The position numbers and the translations under genes are program-made. Shown here piece after piece: positions 57,398-64,000 of a stretch of DNA of 64,000 bases. Source of the DNA: Azospirillum picis (lineage in GTDB: Bacteria > Pseudomonadota > Alphaproteobacteria > Azospirillales > Azospirillaceae); NCBI RefSeq assembly GCF_017876115.1, contig NZ_JAGINO010000014.1, positions 1 to 64,000 on the forward strand, written 5' to 3'. Under the pieces are notes generated by a model, which was given only the letters and a program-made list of their open reading frames with translations, did not search any database and was not told where the DNA came from. Each line of letters starts with the position of its first letter. Position 1 is the stretch's first letter.

Positions 57398-58411
57398 TCA
57401 AGGTTCCGTCTTCGCGCCCGCCGTCTCCTGCAGCCGCCCGTAGATGCCGTACTGCGCGGCCAGCGCCAGCACGATCTCCATGTAGAGGTTGATCAGGCCG
57501 TTGGCGTAGAAGGCCGGGCACCCGGTGTAGTGGCGTTCGCCGGCCATCGCCGTCGGCTCGATCAGATCGGCGTTGAGGACGATCAGGTCCTTGTCACCGT
57601 CATAGAGGAAGGCGGACTGGTCGGAGCGCAGCGGGTGGATCGCCTGATGGTCGTCGGCCTCGATCCGTCCGGCGGCCATGAACTGGCACAGCATGCCGAG
57701 GCTGCCCATCGCCAGCGGCAGCACCTGCTTCAGGCTGCGCCGCGCCAAGTCGTCGTACGCCGCGTCCTCCAGGCCCGGCCGCAACATCGGGGCCGCCTCG
57801 ACGAGGTTCCAGCAGACGTGCAGCGCGGTATGGCTGCCGGTCTTGGTGATCGACAGCATGTCGTAGCCGGACGGACCGTGCAGCACCGACTTCTGCAGCT
57901 CGCGCGCCAGCACGAAGACGGAGGCCGCATTGGGGGTGATGGTGCCCTCGCTGCGGCAGCGGTCCTCCTCCACCATCAGCTTGATCGCCCATTCCTTGAT
58001 GATGGCGTCCAGCAGGTGGCAGACCGCGTCGCGCAGGAAGCCGACCATGCGGTCGGGATCGGCGGCCGCCAGCCCGGCGGCGTCGCCGATGTCCAGGCCG
58101 TGCGGCGAGTCCGGCGGGGTCGCCAGCACCAGCCGCCCGCTCTCGTCCAGCGGCATGCGCGCGACGATGTGTTCGCGCAGGTCGGTGTAGAGGTGACCGA
58201 GAAGGGCGTTGATCGCCACCTTCTCGAAATCCTCCTTGCGGGTGTCGCCATGGGCCGGGCAGTGGCCGGCCAGCGCCAGCAGCTCCTCGCCGAACAGGTA
58301 GTTGGGGTCCTCGCCGATGCGGTGCAGGATGGGGGCGAGGTTGATCCGGGTCATCCCGGCCTCCTCGTGCGCGGCGGCATAGGCGAGGGCGAAATCGTTG
58401 GTGCGGGCCAT
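57398..58411 (-). CDS. Unrecognised protein, paralogue of its upstream neighbour (copy B)
   Basis: 337 aa, soluble, mostly helical. I do not recognise the family. It shares roughly half its residues with the gene just upstream, in the same order. Shared blocks are NDFA near the N-terminus, CPAHG (51-55), PHGLD (103-107), CHLLD (131-135), the almost invariant YDMLSITKTGSHTA (183-196) with HVCW (198-201), YDDLARRSLKQ (219-229) and YTGCPAFY (295-302). Four Cys (51, 131, 200, 298) and several His are conserved between the copies, suggesting a metal or cofactor site. Starts eight bases after its paralogue stops; operon with the phosphatase is likely. Confidence 0.85.
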   Translation of the reverse strand: MARTNDFALAYAAAHEEAGMTRINLAPILHRIGEDPNYLFGEELLALAGHCPAHGDTRKEDFEKVAINALLGHLYTDLREHIVARMPLDESGRLVLATPPDSPHGLDIGDAAGLAAADPDRMVGFLRDAVCHLLDAIIKEWAIKLMVEEDRCRSEGTITPNAASVFVLARELQKSVLHGPSGYDMLSITKTGSHTALHVCWNLVEAAPMLRPGLEDAAYDDLARRSLKQVLPLAMGSLGMLCQFMAAGRIEADDHQAIHPLRSDQSAFLYDGDKDLIVLNADLIEPTAMAGERHYTGCPAFYANGLINLYMEIVLALAAQYGIYGRLQETAGAKTEP

Positions 58412-58419
58412 GGCGGCGG

Positions 58420-59487
58420 TCAGCCCTCCTGCAGGCGGTCGTAGACGGCGTAATCGAGCGCCAGGCCGGCGACGATGTCGAGATACAGCTTGATCAGGTT
58501 GGTGGTGTAGAAGGCCGGGCAGCCGGTGTAGTAGCGCTCGCCGGGCTTGGCGAAGCTGGTGATCGGCGCGGCGTTCAGGCGGATCAGGCCGTTGGCGTCG
58601 AGCACGAAGGCCGTCTGGTCCTTGGGCAGCCGATGCACCGCCAGCCCGTCGGGCGGCTCGATCCCGCTTTCCTCCATGTAATGGACCAGCATGCCCAGGC
58701 TCGCCATCGACAGAGGGACGATCTGCTTCAGGCTGCGGCGGACCAGATCGTCGTAGAAGGCGGCGTCGCGGCCCGGCACCAGCAGCGGTGCGGCCTCCAC
58801 CAGCGCCCAGCAGACGTGGATGGCGGTGTGGCTTCCGGTCTTGGTGATCGACAGCATGTCGTAGCCGGCCCGCTGGTAGAGCGGCGACTGTTCCAGCACC
58901 GTGCGCAGGACGAAATTGGCCGCCGCGTCCAGCGAGATGGCGCCAGTCCCCTGCTGGCGGAAATGCTCCTCCTCATGCACGAGGTTGACGGCCCAGTTCG
59001 TGATCAGCCCGTCGAGCAGGTGGCAGGTGGCGTCGCGCAGCACCGAACAGAAGACATCCGGCGCCGCCGCCGCCATCGCGGCGCGGTCGGCGGGATCGAG
59101 CCCGTGCGGCGAACGCGGCGGGACCGGCAGCATCGGACGGCCGTCGGCGTCGAAGGGAAGCGTTTCCGCGATATTGTCGCGCAGCCGGTTGAACAGCAGG
59201 GCCAGCAGGCTGTTGACCGTGACCTTGTCGGCGTCGTCCTGCGGGATCGCCGGCATGCCGCCGTCACCGCCATCCTCGCGGCCGCCGGAGTGGAAGGGGC
59301 ACTGGCCGGCCCCCTGCCGGAACTCGTCGGTGAACAGGAAGCCCGGATCGGACTGGATGCGCTGCAGGATGTGGGCGATCGAGACGCGGCTCAACCCCAC
59401 CTCGCCATGGGCGAGGTTGAAGCTCTGGGCGAAGTCGTTGGACCGGCTGGGCGGAACTGGCGTTGCGGTCGGCGTGACGGTCGACAT
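58420..59487 (-). CDS. Unrecognised protein, paralogue of its downstream neighbour (copy A)
   Basis: 355 aa from ATG 59487; ATG 59526 would add 13 residues. It has the same conserved blocks as the downstream copy (CPFHSG, PHGLD, CHLLDG, YDMLSITKTGSHTA, HVCW, YTGCPAFY) plus an extra Gly/Asp-rich insert of about 20 residues after CPFHSG. No signal peptide, membrane helix or known catalytic motif is visible. The conservation of whole motifs between two tandem copies shows both are under selection and work in the same process, perhaps as a heterodimer. Confidence 0.83.
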   Translation of the reverse strand: MSTVTPTATPVPPSRSNDFAQSFNLAHGEVGLSRVSIAHILQRIQSDPGFLFTDEFRQGAGQCPFHSGGREDGGDGGMPAIPQDDADKVTVNSLLALLFNRLRDNIAETLPFDADGRPMLPVPPRSPHGLDPADRAAMAAAAPDVFCSVLRDATCHLLDGLITNWAVNLVHEEEHFRQQGTGAISLDAAANFVLRTVLEQSPLYQRAGYDMLSITKTGSHTAIHVCWALVEAAPLLVPGRDAAFYDDLVRRSLKQIVPLSMASLGMLVHYMEESGIEPPDGLAVHRLPKDQTAFVLDANGLIRLNAAPITSFAKPGERYYTGCPAFYTTNLIKLYLDIVAGLALDYAVYDRLQEG

Positions 59488-59612
59488 GGCGGGCGGCTTT
59501 CGATCCGAAGAGGGGCGGCACGGCATAGGGCAGACGAGCTACCCTAAAGGCAGATGCCCGCCCCGCGCAACGGAGTGCCGCAAGATCACCCGATAATGTC
59601 GCGGCCCCTGCG

Positions 59613-61139
59613 TTATTTTGCCACGATCCGGCCTTCGATCCGGGGCGCCACGGTTTTCTTGTCTTCGACATAGTTCATCACGATGGTCGCCAGCAACACC
59701 GCGCCCGAGGCGTCGACGATGACTTTCGACCGCGTGAAGGCGTCATAGCCGTCGCCGCCCTTCAGCATGTAGTCGTTGGTCGCAACGCGGTAGGTCGCCC
59801 GTGGGTCGAGCGGCCTGCCGCCCACCGTCACCGAGGTGACGCGCCGACCGGCCGGCGCCGCGGGGTCGTAAGTCATGGCCAGGCCGGAAACCTGCGGGAA
59901 GCGGCCGGCCTTCTCCTCGACCTTGCCGACGCCATGCTCCAGGGTCGACATCAGGTCCTGCCCCGACATCTCCACCAGGACGCCGACATTGCCGAAGGGC
60001 AGTTCGGCGAAGATGTCCCTACGGGTCAGGCTGGCCCCCGCCGGATGCAGCGCGTCGGCACGGATCCCGCCGCCGTTTGTGATGGCGACATCGGCCTTCA
60101 GCGCTTCCCGCAGGGCATCGGCGATCAGGTTGCCCATGGTCGCCTCGCGGCTGCGCACGACGTCCTTGCGGCTGTCGAGGTCGCTTTCGGTGCGGCCGAT
60201 CACGGCGGCGAGCTGTCCGTCCAAGCGCCTGGTATAACCGTCCACCACCGCCTCGACCTCGGGATCCGGGGCTACGCCGGCGGTGGTGACGAAGCGCCAT
60301 TCGGCCGGCACCGTGCTGGTCACTGGTCCCTTGCCGGCGTCCCTGGTCGAGACGGTGAGCTTCACCACGCCCAGATACTGGGCGTCATGACCGGCCTTCA
60401 GGATCAGGGTGGACCCTTCGTAGAAGCTGATCGGGTCGTGGTCGTGGCCCCCCAGGATGAGGTCGATGCCCCTGACCTTCGCCGCGAGCTCGCGGTCCTC
60501 CTCGATCGTCAGGTGCGTCAGCGCCACCACCACCGAAGCCCCCTTGGCCCGCAGTTCCTTCACCGCGGCGGCGGCGGTCTCCAGGACGGGGGCGAAGGCC
60601 AGATCCGGGCCGGCGCTCGACAGCCGGGCGGTATCCGGGGTGATCAGGCCGATGACTCCAACGGTGATTCCGTCGATGGTCCTGACCCAGGCCGGCAGCG
60701 TCCCGGCGAAGGCCCTGCCGTCGGCCGAACGCACATTGGTACCGATCCAGGGAAACCGCGATTCGGTCATCCGCTGCTTCAAGGTGTCGACGCCGAAGTC
60801 GAACTCGTGGTTGCCGAAGGTGACGGCATCGACGCCGATGGCGTTGAACAGGGCGATCATCTGTTCGCCGCGGGTGGTTCCGGAGAGCAGCGACGGCGAC
60901 AGGAAGTCGCCGCCGACCGTGGTCAGCGCATCGGGTGCCGACGCCCGCTCCCGCTTGAGCAGCGTCGCCAGGGGGCCGAAGCCGCCCTGGCCCTTCACGG
61001 GCGCGATCTCGTAGACGTCATTGATGTGCAGGAAGGTCAGCGTGCCGTCCTGCGCCCGGGCGGGCAGGGCGGCAGACAGGGCGCCCATCATTGCGACCAC
61101 GAATAATGGGACGGCGAAGTGGCGGAAGCCGGCGACCAT
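59613..61139 (-). CDS. Secreted 5'-nucleotidase / metallophosphoesterase
   Basis: 508 aa. Signal peptide (1-28, ending ARA), an N-terminal calcineurin-type phosphoesterase domain with LTFLHINDVYE, GGDFLSPS, GNHEFDFG, THLTIEED and GGHDHDP, and a C-terminal 5'-nucleotidase domain with ITNGGGIRADAL, MSGQDLMSTLEHG and TNDYMLKGGDGY. It hydrolyses nucleotides in the periplasm to recover phosphate and nucleosides. The start at 61139 has GGAGGA seven bases upstream; an ATG two codons upstream would be too close to that site. Confidence 0.93.
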   Translation of the reverse strand: MVAGFRHFAVPLFVVAMMGALSAALPARAQDGTLTFLHINDVYEIAPVKGQGGFGPLATLLKRERASAPDALTTVGGDFLSPSLLSGTTRGEQMIALFNAIGVDAVTFGNHEFDFGVDTLKQRMTESRFPWIGTNVRSADGRAFAGTLPAWVRTIDGITVGVIGLITPDTARLSSAGPDLAFAPVLETAAAAVKELRAKGASVVVALTHLTIEEDRELAAKVRGIDLILGGHDHDPISFYEGSTLILKAGHDAQYLGVVKLTVSTRDAGKGPVTSTVPAEWRFVTTAGVAPDPEVEAVVDGYTRRLDGQLAAVIGRTESDLDSRKDVVRSREATMGNLIADALREALKADVAITNGGGIRADALHPAGASLTRRDIFAELPFGNVGVLVEMSGQDLMSTLEHGVGKVEEKAGRFPQVSGLAMTYDPAAPAGRRVTSVTVGGRPLDPRATYRVATNDYMLKGGDGYDAFTRSKVIVDASGAVLLATIVMNYVEDKKTVAPRIEGRIVAK

Positions 61140-61306
61140 GGACATTTCCTCCGGGGTTGCTGCCGCGCACGATAATCCAGGACGGCGGCGCCGCGCATAG
61201 CGGCTTTGCACGCCGGCCGCGCCGGTCGCGTGGCGGCGCTGCTTGAACTCCGCCGGTTACGCTCTCACAACATCATGACACCCGTGCCAACCACGCGAGC
61301 CCGATC

Positions 61307-62005
61307 ATGCGCATCCTGGTCGTCCAGAACAGCCGCACCGCCCCCATCGGACTGGTGGGCGAAGCGCTGTCCGAGAACGGCGCCGTCCTCGTCACCGTCG
61401 CCGCCAACGAGGGCGAGCCGATTCCGGAACGGGACGGGTTCGACGGGCTGGTGGTTCTGGGCGGGCCGCAGGACGCCTGGGACGACCGGAAGGGGCCGCA
61501 TTTCGGCCGGGCGATGGAGGTGATCCGCGACTTCGCCGGCGCCGACCGGCCGGTGATGGGCATCTGCCTGGGGGCGCAGCTCGCCGCGCGGGCCTATGGC
61601 GCCAAAGTCTACCGCCACACGGTGCCGGAACTTGGCGTGCACCGCGTCAGCCTGACCGATGCGGCGCAGGACGATCCGCTGCTGGGCGGCTTCGGTCCGG
61701 CGCTGAACCTGGCGCAGTGGCACTACGACACCTTCGAATTCCCGGATGGCGCGGTGCCGCTGGCCTTCAGCGAGGCGTGCGCTCGTCAGGCCTTCCGGCT
61801 GGGGCGCGCCACCTACGGCTTCCAGTTCCATCCGGAAGCGACGGCCGACATCGTCCGCGGCTGGGCCTCGCGCTTCGGAGAGGAGGCACGGGAGAAAAAC
61901 CGCGCCATGCTCGACGGGCTGGAGGATGCGCTCGCCGCCCATCTGCCGGCGGCGGAGGCGTTCACGCGGGCGATGACGCGTCGCTGGATGGCCCTGGCGA
62001 GTTGA
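61307..62005 (+). CDS. Class I glutamine amidotransferase-like protein
   Basis: 232 aa. The nucleophile Cys lies in GICLGAQLAARAYG (about residue 87) and the His-Glu pair in FQFHPEA. LVVLGGPQDAWDD is the family's oxyanion region. Closest in style to the GMP-synthase-like or gamma-glutamyl hydrolase-like stand-alone amidotransferases. It overlaps the opposite-strand Mo-cofactor gene by 44 bp at the 3' ends. Substrate unknown. Confidence 0.88.
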   Translation: MRILVVQNSRTAPIGLVGEALSENGAVLVTVAANEGEPIPERDGFDGLVVLGGPQDAWDDRKGPHFGRAMEVIRDFAGADRPVMGICLGAQLAARAYGAKVYRHTVPELGVHRVSLTDAAQDDPLLGGFGPALNLAQWHYDTFEFPDGAVPLAFSEACARQAFRLGRATYGFQFHPEATADIVRGWASRFGEEAREKNRAMLDGLEDALAAHLPAAEAFTRAMTRRWMALAS

Positions 62006-63632
62006 GCGCAAGCGTCTCGGTGAAACGGGCCAGCAGTTCGGGGGTGTCGACGTCGTAGAGGACGCCGGCATCCTCCATCGGCACCTCGCACAGCCGGTCG
62101 ACATGGCGCCCCAGCAGCCGCTTGGCACCGGCGTCGCCGGACAGCGCCGCCATCTCGGTGAAGAAGGCGCGGTCCCACAGCACCGGGTTGCCCTGCTTGC
62201 CGTCGATGACCGGCACGCAGATGGCGCGGCCCTCCAAGGGGTTGTAGGCGGCGATCAGACGGTCGATGACGGCCGACGCCACCCGCGGCATGTCGCCGAG
62301 GCACACCACCACCGCGTCGGCCTCGCTCGGCACCGCCGCCAGACCGGCGCGCAGCGAGCTGCTCAGCCCGTCGGCGAAGGCTGGGTTGTGCACGAAGGTG
62401 ACCGGACGGTCAGCGAGGGCCGCCGCGACGCTTTCCCCCTGGTGGCCGGTCACCACGATGACGCCCGCAGCCTGCGAGGCCAGCGCCGCATCGACGGCCC
62501 GGGCGACCAGCGGCGCCCCCTGAACCGGGGCGAGCAGCTTGTTGGTCGGACCCATGCGGCTGGACCGGCCGGCGGCCAGCACGAGGGCGGTCACCCGCGG
62601 AGCCCGCGGCGTCTCCGTGCCGATGCCGGCGCGGGGCAGGGGCCGGCTGGGGATCTCCGCCAGCAGGCCGCCCACCCCCATCCGCATCACCTCGGCCCGG
62701 CCGGGCGGAATGCCGGCGGCGATCCGCTGCAGCACCCAGTCGAAGCCGTTGAGCTTCGGCGACCGGGCGCAGCCCGGCAGCCCGAGCACCGGCCTGCCGC
62801 CGCAATGCGCCATCAGCAGCAGGTTGCCGGGATCGACGGGCATGCCGAAATGCTCGACCCGGCCGCCGGCGCGCTCGATGGCGGCCGGCAGCACGTCGCG
62901 CCGGTCGGTGATGGCCGAGGCACCGGCGATCAGCAGCAGGTCGGCCAGCGGCATCCCGCCGATCATCGCGGCGATCATCTCGGCCAAGGCCGCCTCGTCA
63001 TGGTCGCAGCGCGCCTCGTGGACCAGGCTGCCCCCCAGCGCCTCCAGCCGGTCCCGCGTCACCCCGACCGTCTTGTCGAGCACGCTGTCCTTCACCCCGG
63101 GCAGCCGGGTCTGGATCAGGACCGCGGTCAGTGGCCGGTAGGGCAGGACGGCCAGCGGCGGCAAGCCGTCGGCGGCAAGGCGTTCGGCCCGCTCCACCGC
63201 GGTGAGCGGGGCGGCGAAGGGAATGATCTTGACGGTGGCCAGCATCTGCCCCGGCTCGACGGGGGCGAGGTCGGGCAGGGTGGCGATGGTGACGCTCTCG
63301 TCGATGGCGTTGATGGCGTCGATCCGCGCCGCATCGAGCCTGAGCAGTCCGCGTGCCGACGCGAACAGGTTGACGCGCCCGGTGAAGGGGGCGGCCACCT
63401 GCACCGCATCACCGGCGGTTGCCACGGCGATGCGGGCGGCGGCGGCATCCTCTGCGAGGTCGCCGCCGTCCAGCTTGGCGGCGGTCACCTCCGTCAGCCC
63501 CGCGGCTTCCAGGGCAAGGATGTCCTCGGCGGCCAGCCGGCGGCCCTTCTTGAAGGCCAGTCCACCCAGACGCAGGGAATGCGCAAGGATGGCGCCTTCG
63601 GCGTCGGACAGGGGAAGCGGGCCGAAATGCAT
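61962..63632 (-). CDS. Molybdopterin-binding domain fused to NTP transferase (Mo-cofactor cytidylyltransferase)
   Basis: 556 aa. The N-terminal 340 residues are MoeA/MoaB-like (FGPLPLSDAEGAILAHSLRLGG; LLIAGASAITDRRDVLPAAIERAGG; GLPGCARSPKLNGFD). The C-terminal 190 are a MobA/MocA-type nucleotidyltransferase (ALVLAAGRSSRMGPTNKL; VCLGDMPRV; GKQGNPVLWDR). MocA enzymes add CMP to molybdopterin for xanthine-dehydrogenase-type enzymes. It lies downstream of xdhC, which fits. The start at 63632 matches the family opening; ATG 63659 would add nine residues. Confidence 0.9.
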   Translation of the reverse strand: MHFGPLPLSDAEGAILAHSLRLGGLAFKKGRRLAAEDILALEAAGLTEVTAAKLDGGDLAEDAAAARIAVATAGDAVQVAAPFTGRVNLFASARGLLRLDAARIDAINAIDESVTIATLPDLAPVEPGQMLATVKIIPFAAPLTAVERAERLAADGLPPLAVLPYRPLTAVLIQTRLPGVKDSVLDKTVGVTRDRLEALGGSLVHEARCDHDEAALAEMIAAMIGGMPLADLLLIAGASAITDRRDVLPAAIERAGGRVEHFGMPVDPGNLLLMAHCGGRPVLGLPGCARSPKLNGFDWVLQRIAAGIPPGRAEVMRMGVGGLLAEIPSRPLPRAGIGTETPRAPRVTALVLAAGRSSRMGPTNKLLAPVQGAPLVARAVDAALASQAAGVIVVTGHQGESVAAALADRPVTFVHNPAFADGLSSSLRAGLAAVPSEADAVVVCLGDMPRVASAVIDRLIAAYNPLEGRAICVPVIDGKQGNPVLWDRAFFTEMAALSGDAGAKRLLGRHVDRLCEVPMEDAGVLYDVDTPELLARFTETLALNSPGPSSDASSPA

Positions 63633-63770
63633 GGGTGGCGCGGGCTCCGGTGACGCCATCCCTTCGTCTTTGCGTACCGGACGGAGGGGAGCGGCGCGGT
63701 GGTTCGGTGCGACGCTATATGGCGCGCACCACCCCCTGCGGCAACGCATGCCCGATCCGGCATCCCCGCT

Positions 63771-64000
63771 TCAGCAGGGATGGTTCTCTCCCCGGCGCAC
63801 GCAGGTGATCTGCGCCATGATCGAGATGGCGATCTCGGCGGGGGTGACGGCACCGATCGACAGGCCCACCGGGCCGCGGATGTGCTGCACCTCGGCTTCG
63901 CTCAGGCCTTCGTCGCGCAGGCGGTCGAGACGGAGCGCATGGGTGCGCTTGCTGCCGAGAGCGCCGACATAGAAGGCGGGAGACCGCAGGGCTGCGATCA
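63771..64000 (-). CDS. xdhC: XdhC/CoxI family protein, C-terminal part (5' end outside window)
   Basis: 76 residues are visible, running off the window end. FYVGALGSKRTHALRLDRLRDEGLSEAEV and GPVGLSIGAVTPAEIAISIMAQI are the C-terminal Rossmann motif and tail of XdhC, the chaperone that inserts sulfurated Mo-cofactor into xanthine dehydrogenase-type enzymes. The stop is TGA at 63771-63773. Followed 138 bp later by the cytidylyltransferase fusion on the same strand; the two are probably co-transcribed. Confidence 0.9.
   Translation of the reverse strand, partial: IAALRSPAFYVGALGSKRTHALRLDRLRDEGLSEAEVQHIRGPVGLSIGAVTPAEIAISIMAQITCVRRGENHPC

Overview
The window is uniformly GC-rich with strongly G/C third codon positions. 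It carries FAD-linked sugar dehydrogenase subunits, large multidomain kinases, globin-type chemoreceptors, Mo-hydroxylase cofactor genes, and choline and biotin transporters. Together these point to an alphaproteobacterium of the Rhodospirillales, most like Azospirillum; this is an inference from gene content, not a database match. No rRNA, tRNA, CRISPR array, insertion sequence or phage gene was recognised. About 47 protein genes are supported, two of them cut by the window edges.

Layout. 1-7202: signalling block with a HAMP-repeat/GAF hybrid kinase (5' end outside), a REC-PAS-kinase-REC hybrid, a winged-helix protein and two DUF5985 membrane proteins. 7212-9005: small lipoprotein and purT. 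9035-14840 (minus): tight six-gene biotin-linked operon bioM-bioN-bioY, acyl-CoA ligase, thiolase, MFS exporter. 15068-19277 (minus): GntR/HutC-type regulator and a polar amino acid ABC transporter; the first permease gene is preceded by a 17-bp tandem repeat that forms a chain of overlapping six-codon minigenes. 19491-23181: pqiABC. 23249-23782: unknown gene behind a Fur-like box. 23921-26944: LysR regulator divergent from formaldehyde detoxification genes (frmA, fghA).

27057-33652 (minus): iron-linked imelysin cluster (imelysin, multicopper oxidase, di-heme oxidoreductase, second imelysin, DUF1513) behind a promoter with two Fur-like half sites. 34085-36458: trans-sulfuration enzyme and AbrB-type membrane protein. 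36634-40031: two chemoreceptors, one with a globin-like sensor. 40429-44322: choline/betaine ABC transporter (choV, choW, choX) with betI between. 44587-50332: histidine kinase, orphan peptide-type binding protein and REC-PAS-GGDEF regulator in one operon. 50351-54224 (minus): sugar dehydrogenase small and FAD subunits followed by a Tat lipoprotein multicopper oxidase, with no cytochrome subunit. 54779-56585: threonine dehydratase and a YitT protein. 56622-59487: Tyr/dual-specificity phosphatase and a tandem pair of paralogues from a family I do not recognise. 59613-64000: secreted 5'-nucleotidase, a glutamine amidotransferase, and a molybdenum-cofactor cytidylyltransferase fusion downstream of xdhC (cut by the window end).

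Themes. The window is rich in signal transduction and in periplasmic redox/metal proteins, organised in compact operons with 1-8 bp overlaps. The least explained elements are the minigene array at 17291-17378, the paralogue pair at 57398-59487, the biotin-linked ligase/thiolase pair whose thiolase lacks its second catalytic Cys, and the Fur-box gene at 23249-23782.
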